The position numbers were made by a program, and so were the translations under genes. Positions 1-6,698 of a stretch of 11,138 nucleotides of DNA are shown here, one piece after another. The notes beneath the pieces are model-generated. The model did no database searches, was not told where the DNA came from, and saw nothing but the letters and a program-made list of their open reading frames with translations. The DNA is from Erysipelotrichaceae bacterium (GTDB lineage Bacteria > Bacillota_I > Bacilli_A > Erysipelotrichales > Erysipelotrichaceae), in the NCBI GenBank assembly GCA_024681275.1, contig JAILBD010000219.1, positions 1 through 11,138 of the forward strand, in the 5' to 3' direction. Positions within the stretch are counted from its first letter, which is position 1, and each line of letters starts with the position of its first letter.

Positions 1-8
1 TATGAAAT

Positions 9-47
9 GATGAGCTTGATATTATCGAAGAGCTCATCTTTTATTTT
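9..47 (+). terminator. Rho-independent terminator upstream of livJ
   Basis: GATGAGCT (9-16) pairs perfectly with AGCTCATC (31-38) to give an 8-bp stem with a 14-base loop, followed by a T-rich tract (39-47, TTTTATTTT). It lies before the livJ promoter region and probably closes a gene lying to the left of the window. An attenuator in a long livJ leader is a less likely alternative, because no leader peptide or antiterminator pairing is visible in the available bases. Confidence 0.72.
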
Positions 48-76
48 GGTAGATACAGTTAAGCTGTTTCTATAGA
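46..76 (+). promoter_or_regulatory. Candidate livJ promoter with inverted repeat
   Basis: TATAGA (71-76) is the best -10 candidate before livJ. The only -35-like sequence is TTGGTA (46-51), at a long 19-base spacing, so the promoter assignment is weak. Between them lies an imperfect inverted repeat, TAGATACAG (50-58) and CTGTTTCTA (64-72), with a single central mismatch per arm and a 5-base loop. Its place between the two promoter elements suits an operator, but I recognise no known regulator motif; it does not resemble the CodY box AATTTTCWGAAAATT. Confidence 0.3.
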
Positions 77-98
77 TCTACTTGAAAGGAAGATACTT

Positions 99-1283
99 AT
101 GAAAAAATTATTTATCGTTATGCTCAGTATCCTTTGTGTACTGACGATGGCGGGCTGCTCCGGCAAGACTCCGGAACCCGATGCTGCACCGACAGATGAG
201 ACCGTCTATGTCAAACTGGGCGGATCAGGTCCTTTGAGCGGTGATGCGAAGGTCTATGGCGAAGCTGTCAGAAATGCTGCGCAGATCGCTGTTGATGAGA
301 TCAACGCTTCTGATTCGAAGATCAAATTCGACTTCAACATGGCTGATGATGAGGCAGATCCGGAAAAGGCCGTTTCCGCTTATTCTACGCTTTTTGACTG
401 GGGCATGCAGGTATCTCTGCTGACTGTCACTTCCGGTGCAGGTGCTGCTGTCGCTGCAAACTATGATGAAGACAAGATCTTCGCGATCACACCTTCCGGT
501 TCTTCTACAGCACTGGTCTATACCGATTCCAAGAACTTCCCTGGAAACTTCCAGATGTGCTTCACGGATCCGAACCAGGGTATCGCTTCGGCTGAATACA
601 TGGCTGAGAATTTCGCTGACAAGGCGATCGCTATCATCTACAAGTCAGATGATGTCTATTCCGCTGGTGTCTATGAGAAATTCACAGCTGCTGCAGCTGA
701 AAAAGGTCTGAATATCGTTTACAAGGATGGCGCATTCACAAGCGATTCTTCTACTGATTTCTCCACTCAGCTGACCGCTGCCAAAGATGCAGGTGCTGAT
801 CTGGTCTATCTGCCGATCTATTACCAGCCGGCTTCGATCATTCTGAAACAGGCTAAGGATATGGGCTATGAGCCTACATTCTTCGGAATCGATGGCATGG
901 ATGGCATCCTGACACTCGAAGGTTTCGATACTTCTCTTGCCGAGGGCGTCTATCTGCTGACACCGTTTGCTGCTGATGCTGATGACGAACTGACGAAGCA
1001 CTTCGTTGAGGCTTATGAAAGCAAATTCGGAGAGACTCCGAACCAGTTCGCAGCTGATGCATATGACTGTGTCTATGCGATCCACCAGGCTCTCGAAAAT
1101 ATCGGCTACCACTCCATGTATGCCACAAATGGTCTTTGCGAGGATCTGGCTGCACAGTTCACTTCTATGACTTTCAACGGCGTGACCGGTGAGGAAATGA
1201 CTTGGGCTGAAAACGGTGAGGTCTCCAAGGCTCCTAAGGCTGTCATTATCACAAATGGCGTCTACGTTTCCGCAGATAATTAA
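99..1283 (+). CDS. livJ: Branched-chain amino acid ABC transporter substrate-binding lipoprotein (LivJ-like)
   Basis: This is the extracytoplasmic receptor of a Leu/Ile/Val (HAAT family) ABC importer; it captures the amino acid and delivers it to LivHM. The 394-residue length is normal for the type I receptor-ligand-binding (Peripla_BP_6) family. Residues 1-19 form a signal peptide (KK, hydrophobic core) ending in a lipobox with Cys20 (TMAGC), so the mature protein should be lipid-anchored to the membrane. Residues about 21-35 are a Pro/Asp/Thr-rich linker. The fold begins with VKLGGSGPLSGD (39-49), typical of the first strand and ligand loop, and SGAGAAVA near 112-119 corresponds to the second ligand-binding loop. 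The start is supported by AAAGGAAG (85-92), six bases upstream. It is the first gene of the liv operon. The exact ligand cannot be read from sequence; other small amino acids or amides are possible. Confidence 0.93.
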   Translation: MKKLFIVMLSILCVLTMAGCSGKTPEPDAAPTDETVYVKLGGSGPLSGDAKVYGEAVRNAAQIAVDEINASDSKIKFDFNMADDEADPEKAVSAYSTLFDWGMQVSLLTVTSGAGAAVAANYDEDKIFAITPSGSSTALVYTDSKNFPGNFQMCFTDPNQGIASAEYMAENFADKAIAIIYKSDDVYSAGVYEKFTAAAAEKGLNIVYKDGAFTSDSSTDFSTQLTAAKDAGADLVYLPIYYQPASIILKQAKDMGYEPTFFGIDGMDGILTLEGFDTSLAEGVYLLTPFAADADDELTKHFVEAYESKFGETPNQFAADAYDCVYAIHQALENIGYHSMYATNGLCEDLAAQFTSMTFNGVTGEEMTWAENGEVSKAPKAVIITNGVYVSADN

Positions 1284-1299
1284 GATAAAAAGATGAAAG

Positions 1300-1329
1300 A
1301 AAGGTTGCCGGATCTTTCCGGCAACCTTT
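1300..1329 (+). terminator. Intercistronic hairpin between livJ and livH
   Basis: AAAGGTTGCCGG (1300-1311) pairs perfectly with CCGGCAACCTTT (1318-1329), giving a 12-bp stem with a 6-base loop (ATCTTT). The run after the stem (ACTGTTGATT) is a poor U-tract, so termination should be partial. Hairpins at this spot in binding-protein-dependent transporter operons commonly protect the 3' end of the binding-protein mRNA and reduce expression of the permease genes. I infer the same here: more LivJ than LivHMGF. Confidence 0.75.
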
Positions 1330-1349
1330 ACTGTTGATTGAGAGGGCAT

Positions 1350-2231
1350 ATGACTTTTCTGACTTATTTGATATCAGGACTGGCTCTTGGAAGCGTCTAT
1401 GCGATCATTGCTTTAGGATATACGATGGTCTATGGCATAGCCAAGATGCTGAATTTCGCCCATGGCGACATCATCATGGCCGGTGGCTACGCGGCTTTTT
1501 TTGCGTTCACAAAATTCGGCATGTCTCCTGTTTTGGCTATCATCTTCTCTATCCTTCTGTGCACATGCCTGGGTGTCCTGATCGAAAGGCTGGCTTATAA
1601 ACCGCTGCGGCAGGCGACCTCATTATCTGTCCTGATCACCGCGATCGGTGTCAGCTACTTCTTGCAGAATGCTTCACAGCTGCTTTTTGGCTCTGATACC
1701 AAGATCTTTCCAGCCATGCTGACGGAAGGTTCTTTCAGATTCTTTGACGGAAGACTGAACATCTCTTATCTGACTCTGATCACGATATTAACCTGTATCA
1801 TCATCATGATCGGCCTGACAGCTTTCATCAATAAGACGAAGATCGGCAAGGCGATGCGCGCCTGTGCCGAGGATAAAGGAGCTGCCCAGCTGATGGGGAT
1901 CAATGTCGATACGACGATCTCCATTACGTTTGCCATCGGTTCCGGCTTGGCTGCTATAGCGGCGATCCTGTTGTGTTCGACATATCCATCGCTTTCTCCG
2001 ACTCTTGGTTCGATGCCGGGCATCAAAGCTTTTACTGCCGCTGTTTTCGGCGGCATCGGTTCGATCCCTGGCGCATTGCTTGGTGGTCTGCTGCTTGGCA
2101 TCATCGAGAATCTGACGAAAGCTTACATCTCGACACAGTTGTCTGATGCGATCGTCTTTTCTGTTCTCATCATCGTCTTATTGATCAAACCTACCGGCCT
2201 CTTAGGCAAAAAAGAGAATGTGAAGGTGTGA
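1350..2231 (+). CDS. livH: Branched-chain amino acid ABC transporter permease LivH
   Basis: This is one of the two membrane-spanning subunits that form the translocation channel of the Liv importer, an integral membrane protein of 293 residues. The N-terminal segment GYTMVYGIAKMLNFAHGD (23-40) is the family hallmark of LivH-type permeases. It is followed by multiple hydrophobic segments, a cytoplasmic loop rich in charged residues around 168-185 (ACAEDKGAAQLMGIN), where the ATPase docks, and the conserved FGGIGSIPGALLGG stretch near the C-terminus. I chose the ATG at 1350 because AGAGGG (1341-1346) lies just upstream, although the spacing is short. A TTG at 1338 would add four residues but has no Shine-Dalgarno and would place the ribosome next to the hairpin. 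The stop is separated from livM by one base. Confidence 0.93.
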   Translation: MTFLTYLISGLALGSVYAIIALGYTMVYGIAKMLNFAHGDIIMAGGYAAFFAFTKFGMSPVLAIIFSILLCTCLGVLIERLAYKPLRQATSLSVLITAIGVSYFLQNASQLLFGSDTKIFPAMLTEGSFRFFDGRLNISYLTLITILTCIIIMIGLTAFINKTKIGKAMRACAEDKGAAQLMGINVDTTISITFAIGSGLAAIAAILLCSTYPSLSPTLGSMPGIKAFTAAVFGGIGSIPGALLGGLLLGIIENLTKAYISTQLSDAIVFSVLIIVLLIKPTGLLGKKENVKV

Positions 2232-2232
2232 T

Positions 2233-3288
2233 ATGAAAAACTTCATGAATGATCTTTTTGGAAAGAAAAACAGATCGAGAACACTGAGTTTCGTTCTGAT
2301 CATCACCGCTTATGTCGTCATCGAGATCCTCATGCACAGCATCAGGATGAGTCGCCTTTTCACGAGCCTTCTGGTTCCGACCTGCTGCTATATCATCGTA
2401 GCTCTTTCTCTGAACCTGGTCGTGGGTTACTCGGGTGAACTGTCGCTTGGCCATGCCGGTTTTATGGCGATCGGTGCTTTTACGGCTGTATGCGTATCCG
2501 GACTTTGCGCCGCATCTGTTCCTTCCGGGATGCTTCGTCTCGTGTTGTCCGTGATCTGCGGAAGCTTCGTTTCCGGGATCTTCGGTCTGCTGATCTCCGT
2601 TCCGGTCTTAAAACTCTCAGGTGACTATCTGGCGATCGTGACCCTGGCTTTTGGTCAGATCATCAAATCACTGATCAATAATATTTACCTCGGTTTTGAT
2701 GCCAGAGGCATCCAGTTCTCTTTCGTGACGAACGATCTGTCTCTGGAAGGCGGAAAGATGCTGATCTCAGGTCCTATGGGTGCGACGGATACGGCAAAGA
2801 TCTCCAATTTTACGAGTGGTTTCATCATGATCCTGATCGCCTTGTTCGTCATTTACTCTCTGATCGATTCCAAATACGGACGCGCGATCATGGCTGCGAG
2901 AGACAATCGCATTGCTGCCGAATCGATCGGCATCAATATCTCAAAGACGAAGACCCTGGCTTTCGTGACTTCAGCAGTCCTGGCCGGAGCAGCCGGTGCT
3001 CTTTATGCTTTGAATTATTCGACTCTGCAGCCGGCGAAGTTCGATTTCAACACATCCATTCTGATCCTTGTGTATGTCGTCTTCGGTGGGCTGGGAAATA
3101 TCAATGGAACGATCGTTGCAACGACTGTTCTTTATATCCTGCCTGAAATGTTACGATCTTTGCAGGATTATAGAATGCTGATCTATGCGGTCGTTCTGAT
3201 CGTGGTGATGCAGCTCACCAATTCTTCGAAGCTCAGACAACTGAGTGAAAAGATCGGCAAAAGATTCTTTAAGAGAGGAGCGATATGA
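2233..3288 (+). CDS. livM: Branched-chain amino acid ABC transporter permease LivM
   Basis: This is the second channel-forming permease of the Liv importer; it pairs with LivH in the membrane. It has 351 residues, usual for LivM in Gram-positive bacteria. The signature VVGYSGELSLGHAGFMAIGA (about 63-82) is characteristic of the LivM family. Long hydrophobic segments follow, then a cytoplasmic loop with ARDNRIAAESIGIN (about 220-236), the EAA-like contact site for the LivG/LivF ATPases. A basic C-terminal tail (KLRQLSEKIGKRFFKR) lies in the cytoplasm by the positive-inside rule. The start follows the livH stop by one base, with AAGGTG (2223-2228) inside livH as ribosome binding site, so translational coupling is likely. 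Its TGA overlaps the livG start as ATGA. Confidence 0.94.
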   Translation: MKNFMNDLFGKKNRSRTLSFVLIITAYVVIEILMHSIRMSRLFTSLLVPTCCYIIVALSLNLVVGYSGELSLGHAGFMAIGAFTAVCVSGLCAASVPSGMLRLVLSVICGSFVSGIFGLLISVPVLKLSGDYLAIVTLAFGQIIKSLINNIYLGFDARGIQFSFVTNDLSLEGGKMLISGPMGATDTAKISNFTSGFIMILIALFVIYSLIDSKYGRAIMAARDNRIAAESIGINISKTKTLAFVTSAVLAGAAGALYALNYSTLQPAKFDFNTSILILVYVVFGGLGNINGTIVATTVLYILPEMLRSLQDYRMLIYAVVLIVVMQLTNSSKLRQLSEKIGKRFFKRGAI

Positions 3289-4052
3289 TGAATAATCCTG
3301 TTCTTGAAGTGAAAAATCTGGGCATTGATTTCGGCGGTCTGACTGCTGTCAACAAGCTGAATATGGAAGTCGATACGCACGAGATCGTCGGACTGATCGG
3401 TCCGAACGGTGCCGGCAAAACGACTGTTTTCAACATGCTGACAAAGGTCTATGAGCCTAGCCGTGGCAGCATCTATCTCAACGGAGAAGATATCAAGAAA
3501 CTGAATACGGTCGAAGTCAATAAAACGGGCGTTGCCAGGACGTTCCAGAACATTCGTCTTTTCAGCGATCTCAGTGTCATCGACAATGTCAAGACCGGTA
3601 TGAACAATCTCCATGATTACTCTGTGTTCGATTCGATCTTCCATACATCAAAAAGAAGAAAGAACGAAGAAGAGATCCAGAAAAAAGCAGAAGAACTGCT
3701 GAAGATCTTCAATCTCTACGATTCCAGGGATATTGAAGCGAGTTCGCTTCCTTACGGCGCACAGAGAAGACTGGAGATCGCCAGAGCTTTGGCTACTGAA
3801 CCAAAACTTCTGCTGCTGGATGAACCGGCTGCCGGAATGAATCCGCAGGAAACGGAAGAACTGATGAATACGATCCGTTTCGTCAGAGACAAATTCGATA
3901 TCTGTATACTTCTGATCGAACACGACATGTCTCTGGTCATGAATATCTGTGAAAGGATCTATGTCCTGAATTACGGAATGCTTTTAGCGAAAGGAAGTCC
4001 TGATGAGATCAAAAACAACGAAAAGGTCATCAAGGCTTATTTGGGTGATTAA
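3285..4052 (+). CDS. livG: Branched-chain amino acid ABC transporter ATP-binding protein LivG
   Basis: This is one of two cytoplasmic ATPases that power the Liv importer, as a heterodimer with LivF. The 255 residues carry all ABC elements: Walker A GPNGAGKTT (39-47), a Q-loop in FQNIRLF, the signature LPYGAQRRLEIARAL, Walker B LLLLDEP followed by AAGMNP, and the H-loop IEHD. The longer spacing between Q-loop and signature (the Lys/Glu-rich insert with SKRRKNEEE) and the GxxAKGSP-type C-terminus are typical of LivG and separate it from LivF. GAGAGGAG (3273-3280) is the ribosome binding site. ATG 3285 overlaps the livM stop (ATGA), but ATG 3288 is equally possible and has a slightly better spacing of seven bases; the difference is one Met. 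Confidence 0.95.
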   Translation: MMNNPVLEVKNLGIDFGGLTAVNKLNMEVDTHEIVGLIGPNGAGKTTVFNMLTKVYEPSRGSIYLNGEDIKKLNTVEVNKTGVARTFQNIRLFSDLSVIDNVKTGMNNLHDYSVFDSIFHTSKRRKNEEEIQKKAEELLKIFNLYDSRDIEASSLPYGAQRRLEIARALATEPKLLLLDEPAAGMNPQETEELMNTIRFVRDKFDICILLIEHDMSLVMNICERIYVLNYGMLLAKGSPDEIKNNEKVIKAYLGD

Positions 4053-4054
4053 CT

Positions 4055-4759
4055 ATGTTGAAAGTAAATGATCTGATCGTGAGATATGGCATGATAGAGG
4101 CGATCAAAGGCATCAGTTTTGAAGTTGAAGACGGACAGATCGTCACGCTGATCGGCGCTAATGGTGCCGGCAAGACGACGACGATGCATACGATTTCCGG
4201 CTTGCTCAGGCCGTATAGCGGTTCCATCATGCTGAACGATAGGGATATCAGCAAAGTCCCTGCTCACAAGATCGTTGAGATGGGCATTGCCCAATGTCCC
4301 GAAAGAAGAAGGGTCTTTGCTTCGCAATCGGTAGAGGATAATCTGATGCTCGGCGCATATACGCGCAAGGACAAAGAGGGCATAGAGAAAGATCTGGAGA
4401 ATGTCTATTCTCTGTTCCCCAGGCTTCAGGAAAGAAAGACACAGTTGGCTGGAACGCTTTCGGGAGGTGAGCAGCAGATGCTGGCGATGGGCAGAGCATT
4501 GATGGCGAGACCTCAGATCATGTTGCTGGATGAACCCAGCATGGGTCTATCTCCATTACTTGTCAGAGAGATTTTCGATATAATTAAAGATATAAACAGT
4601 CAGGGAGTCACGATACTTCTTGTTGAACAGAATGCAAAGATGGCCTTAAGTATCGCGGACCGCGCTTATGTGATCGAAACGGGCAGGATCGTCATGTCCG
4701 GTACGGGTGAAGAACTGCTTAACAGCGAAGATATAAAGAAAGCTTATCTGGGAGGATAA
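4055..4759 (+). CDS. livF: Branched-chain amino acid ABC transporter ATP-binding protein LivF
   Basis: This is the second ATPase of the Liv importer, acting with LivG on the cytoplasmic face of LivHM. It has 234 residues, the usual length for LivF. Walker A is GANGAGKTT (34-42), the signature is LSGGEQQMLAMGRALM, Walker B is IMLLDEPSMGLSP, and the H-loop region reads LLVEQN, where a Gln replaces the more common His-Asp pair. That VEQN form is the normal LivF pattern. The ECPERRRVF-like Q-loop region (QCPERRRVFASQSVEDNL) is also LivF-typical. It begins two bases after livG with a weak ribosome site (GGGTGA, 4043-4048), implying coupling. The last codons contain the strong GGAGG that serves the next gene. 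Confidence 0.95.
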   Translation: MLKVNDLIVRYGMIEAIKGISFEVEDGQIVTLIGANGAGKTTTMHTISGLLRPYSGSIMLNDRDISKVPAHKIVEMGIAQCPERRRVFASQSVEDNLMLGAYTRKDKEGIEKDLENVYSLFPRLQERKTQLAGTLSGGEQQMLAMGRALMARPQIMLLDEPSMGLSPLLVREIFDIIKDINSQGVTILLVEQNAKMALSIADRAYVIETGRIVMSGTGEELLNSEDIKKAYLGG

Positions 4760-4761
4760 TC

Positions 4762-5412
4762 ATGTACGTAAAAGACAATATGGTATCAAGTCCTGTTACA
4801 CTGGGACCTGATCAGTCTGTTTCTGAAGCTGTTGATATCATGTCGGAAAACGATCTGCATCGTCTTCCGGTCGTGGATGAAAATGGAAAACTGCTGGGTC
4901 TGGTGACTGAGACTGTCATCACCAGCAACACGCCAAATAACGCATCCTCACTTTCAGTCTTTGAGCTCAACTATCTGCTCAACAAACTGACGATCAAGGA
5001 TATCATGATCAAGGATGTCATCACGATCGGCAAAGATGCCCTGCTGGAAGAGGCGGCGACGCTCATGCGCAAGAATGATATCGGCTGTCTTCCGGTCGTA
5101 GATGATGAGAACAGGCTGATCGGTATCATCACACACAATGATATCTTCACCGCCTTCATTGATCTGCTTGGCTACAATCACAATGGTCTTCGTTATGTCA
5201 TCTCTATAACAGATGACAGATCAGGCATCATGGAAGACATCTGCAGGATCTTCAAGGAAGAAGACATCTCGATCTCCAATCTGGCTGTATATAACAATAA
5301 GCGCGGTATAGAGATCGTTGTGATCGTATATGGATATAAAGATATCAGCGATAAACTGACAGAAGCCGGGTATAATGTCACGAGCTGTCTGAAACTGCAC
5401 GAACGCTATTGA
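4762..5412 (+). CDS. CBS-CBS-ACT domain protein (AcuB-like), probable regulator of the liv operon
   Basis: This is a soluble 216-residue protein with two CBS motifs and a C-terminal ACT domain. CBS1 covers about 3-55 (MVSSPVTLGPDQSVSEA, then RLPVVDENGKLLGLVTE) and CBS2 about 78-135 (IKDIMIKDVITIGKDALLEE, then CLPVVDDENRLIGIITHNDI). ACT covers about 142-212 (RYVISITDDRSGIMEDIC, an entry typical of amino-acid-binding ACT domains). CBS pairs bind adenosine nucleotides and ACT domains bind amino acids, so a sensing role is plausible, but no catalytic or DNA-binding domain is present. GGAGG (4751-4755) inside livF lies six bases before ATG, and the gap from livF is two bases, so it belongs to the liv operon. 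From memory, streptococci have a similar liv-acuB arrangement. The acuB name comes from Bacillus acetoin genes, and I would not infer that function here. Confidence 0.88.
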   Translation: MYVKDNMVSSPVTLGPDQSVSEAVDIMSENDLHRLPVVDENGKLLGLVTETVITSNTPNNASSLSVFELNYLLNKLTIKDIMIKDVITIGKDALLEEAATLMRKNDIGCLPVVDDENRLIGIITHNDIFTAFIDLLGYNHNGLRYVISITDDRSGIMEDICRIFKEEDISISNLAVYNNKRGIEIVVIVYGYKDISDKLTEAGYNVTSCLKLHERY

Positions 5413-5440
5413 AACAGGATTTATTCCTGTTTTTTTCTTG
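5412..5440 (+). terminator. Rho-independent terminator of the liv operon
   Basis: AAACAGGA (5412-5419) pairs with TCCTGTTT (5425-5432), an 8-bp stem with a 5-base loop, followed by TTTTCTTG. The stem begins on the last base of the CBS-ACT stop codon, so no spacer is left between gene and terminator. Confidence 0.88.
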
Positions 5441-5446
5441 TATAAT
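5441..5446 (+). promoter_or_regulatory. -10 box of the HAD phosphatase gene (near-leaderless)
   Basis: There is a perfect TATAAT directly after the liv terminator U-tract, ending 8 bases before the ATG at 5455. The -35 region would fall on the terminator hairpin and has no good match. Transcription starting 6-7 bases after the box would begin at about 5453, leaving a leader of one or two bases. The only purine-rich bases before the ATG (AGG, 5451-5453) are too close to act as a Shine-Dalgarno. Confidence 0.6.
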
Positions 5447-5454
5447 GAACAGGT

Positions 5455-6252
5455 ATGAAAAAACTATTTTTCTGTGATATCGATGGCACCATCCTTGATG
5501 GATCCAGAAAGATGAATGAAGTTTCGGAAAAGACCAGATATGCTCTCAGGGAACTGAAACGCAATGGCGACTATGTTTTCATCGCTTCCGGGCGCTGCCG
5601 CGGCCTTTTGGGTGATCACATCAGAAGCCTGGACGCCAGCGGTTATGTCTTGTGCAATGGCGCCTATGCGGAATTTGAGGGGAAAGAGATCTTTGCTGCG
5701 TATTTTGAAGATGAGGATGTAGAAAAGATCAGGGATATCGTCACGAAATATGATGGTTTCTATATTTTTGAGACCTTGGATCAGATGTATGTGGATTCTC
5801 TGACGTCACCGTCATTCAACGCTTTTATGAATGGCTGGGGCAAAGCTCTAAATGGCTTCGTAGAAGAGAAGGACAAAAAAGAGAAGTACCTGATCTCCAT
5901 GATCGGCTTCTTTGACACGAGCGTCATGCCTTCGGCGGAAGCGGAATTGACGCCTTTTGTCGATCTGGCATCACATAAGCAGTTTTCTTCCTACGATGTC
6001 AACATCAAAGGGATCAACAAGGGCGTCGGTGTGAAAAAGGTGATCGAATACCTCGGCATAGATCTGGAAGATACCTATGGTTTTGGTGATGGGATCAACG
6101 ATCTGGAAATGCTGCAGAGCGTCGGTCATCCGGTCATCGTTGACAACTGTGTGGATGGTCTGCGCCATTTTGGTTTCGAAGAAACGGACGATGTTCTGGA
6201 CGATGGCTTTTACAATTATTTAGTTGCCAATAAGTTGATTAAAGCGCTTTGA
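5455..6252 (+). CDS. Cof-type HAD-superfamily phosphatase
   Basis: This is a cytoplasmic Mg2+-dependent phosphatase of 265 residues, a standard length for the Cof/HAD-IIB family; these enzymes hydrolyse sugar phosphates, nucleotides or flavin phosphates. Motif I is DIDGT (8-12) with nucleophile Asp8 and acid/base Asp10. Motif II is Ser45 in IASGR. Motif III is Lys189 in INKG. Motif IV is GDGIND (211-216) with the metal-binding Asp pair. A cap domain occupies about 85-185, as in type C2B. All catalytic residues are present. It is monocistronic by its position between the liv terminator and the sepF promoter. The substrate cannot be deduced; the family is promiscuous. The sepF promoter begins inside its final codons. 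Confidence 0.92.
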   Translation: MKKLFFCDIDGTILDGSRKMNEVSEKTRYALRELKRNGDYVFIASGRCRGLLGDHIRSLDASGYVLCNGAYAEFEGKEIFAAYFEDEDVEKIRDIVTKYDGFYIFETLDQMYVDSLTSPSFNAFMNGWGKALNGFVEEKDKKEKYLISMIGFFDTSVMPSAEAELTPFVDLASHKQFSSYDVNIKGINKGVGVKKVIEYLGIDLEDTYGFGDGINDLEMLQSVGHPVIVDNCVDGLRHFGFEETDDVLDDGFYNYLVANKLIKAL

Positions 6253-6263
6253 ATTGCTAAAAT
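6235..6263 (+). promoter_or_regulatory. sepF promoter with cre-like palindrome in the spacer
   Basis: TTGATT (6235-6240) and TAAAAT (6258-6263) are separated by exactly 17 bases, the best sigma-A-type promoter in the window, with a start expected near 6270. The spacer contains the perfect palindrome AAAGCGCTTT (6241-6250). The extended sequence TTAAAGCGCTTTGA (6239-6252) matches the catabolite response element form TGAAAGCGCTTTCA at 12 of 14 positions. The same bases encode the last codons of the upstream phosphatase gene, so coincidence is possible. Confidence 0.6.
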
Positions 6264-6289
6264 AATGAAGGAATTGAAGGAGGCTTGAC

Positions 6290-6685
6290 ATGGGACTTGG
6301 CGATAGATTAAAAGAATTCATTGCACCTGAAGAAGAAGATGATGAGCAGCTGGAACTGACTGAAGAAGAAGCTGAAGCTGTCTCTCCTTATGAGAAGGGC
6401 ACTTTGCAGGGTTCCTCTTCGATCACTGCAAACACCAACATCGTTCTGTTTGAGCCGCGCAACTTTGATGAAGCCGAGGAGATCGGCCATCATATCAAGA
6501 GCAAGAGGGCTTGTTGTGTCAACCTGCACAGGATGCCTTCCGAATACCGTCAGAGAATCATTGACTTCCTTTCCGGCGTCGTATATGGCGTTGACGGTTC
6601 GATCAAGAAAGTCGGAGAGAACGTCATCCTATGTTCACCGAAGAACCTTCAGGTCGGCGGTGACATCAATCTGAACGAAGATTAA
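6290..6685 (+). CDS. sepF: Cell division protein SepF
   Basis: SepF binds the FtsZ C-terminal tail, anchors FtsZ filaments to the membrane, and assembles into rings that shape the division septum. The 131-residue protein has the family layout. An N-terminal amphipathic membrane helix (MGLGDRLKEF) comes first, then a very acidic linker (14-30, mostly Glu/Asp), then the conserved SepF core from about 50 to 125. The core contains IVLFEPRNFDEAEEI (51-65), KRACCVNLHRM (72-82), RIIDFLSGVVYGVDGSI (89-105) and ILCSPKN (113-119), which I recognise as SepF. AAGGAGG (6277-6283) lies six bases before ATG. The gene has its own promoter, and no terminator follows except the T-box, so transcripts probably read into the ileS leader. 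The usual ylmD, ylmE and ylmG/H neighbours are not here. Confidence 0.95.
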   Translation: MGLGDRLKEFIAPEEEDDEQLELTEEEAEAVSPYEKGTLQGSSSITANTNIVLFEPRNFDEAEEIGHHIKSKRACCVNLHRMPSEYRQRIIDFLSGVVYGVDGSIKKVGENVILCSPKNLQVGGDINLNED

Positions 6686-6698
6686 GCTAAGATTAAGA

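Noticed and set aside
9..98. T-box, leader peptide or other riboswitch upstream of livJ
   Set aside because: Only a simple terminator hairpin and a short dyad are visible; there is no T-box core, no Leu/Ile/Val-rich leader peptide and no known riboswitch motif.
645..1349. Long open frame on the minus strand opposite livJ (234 codons)
   Set aside because: It lies opposite a clear livJ gene, runs through the livJ-livH hairpin, has no ribosome site, and its translation has no recognisable domain. Biased codon use in the real gene leaves the other strand open.
1338..1349. TTG start for LivH four codons upstream
   Set aside because: There is no ribosome site before it, and the ATG at 1350 with AGAGGG gives the family N-terminus.
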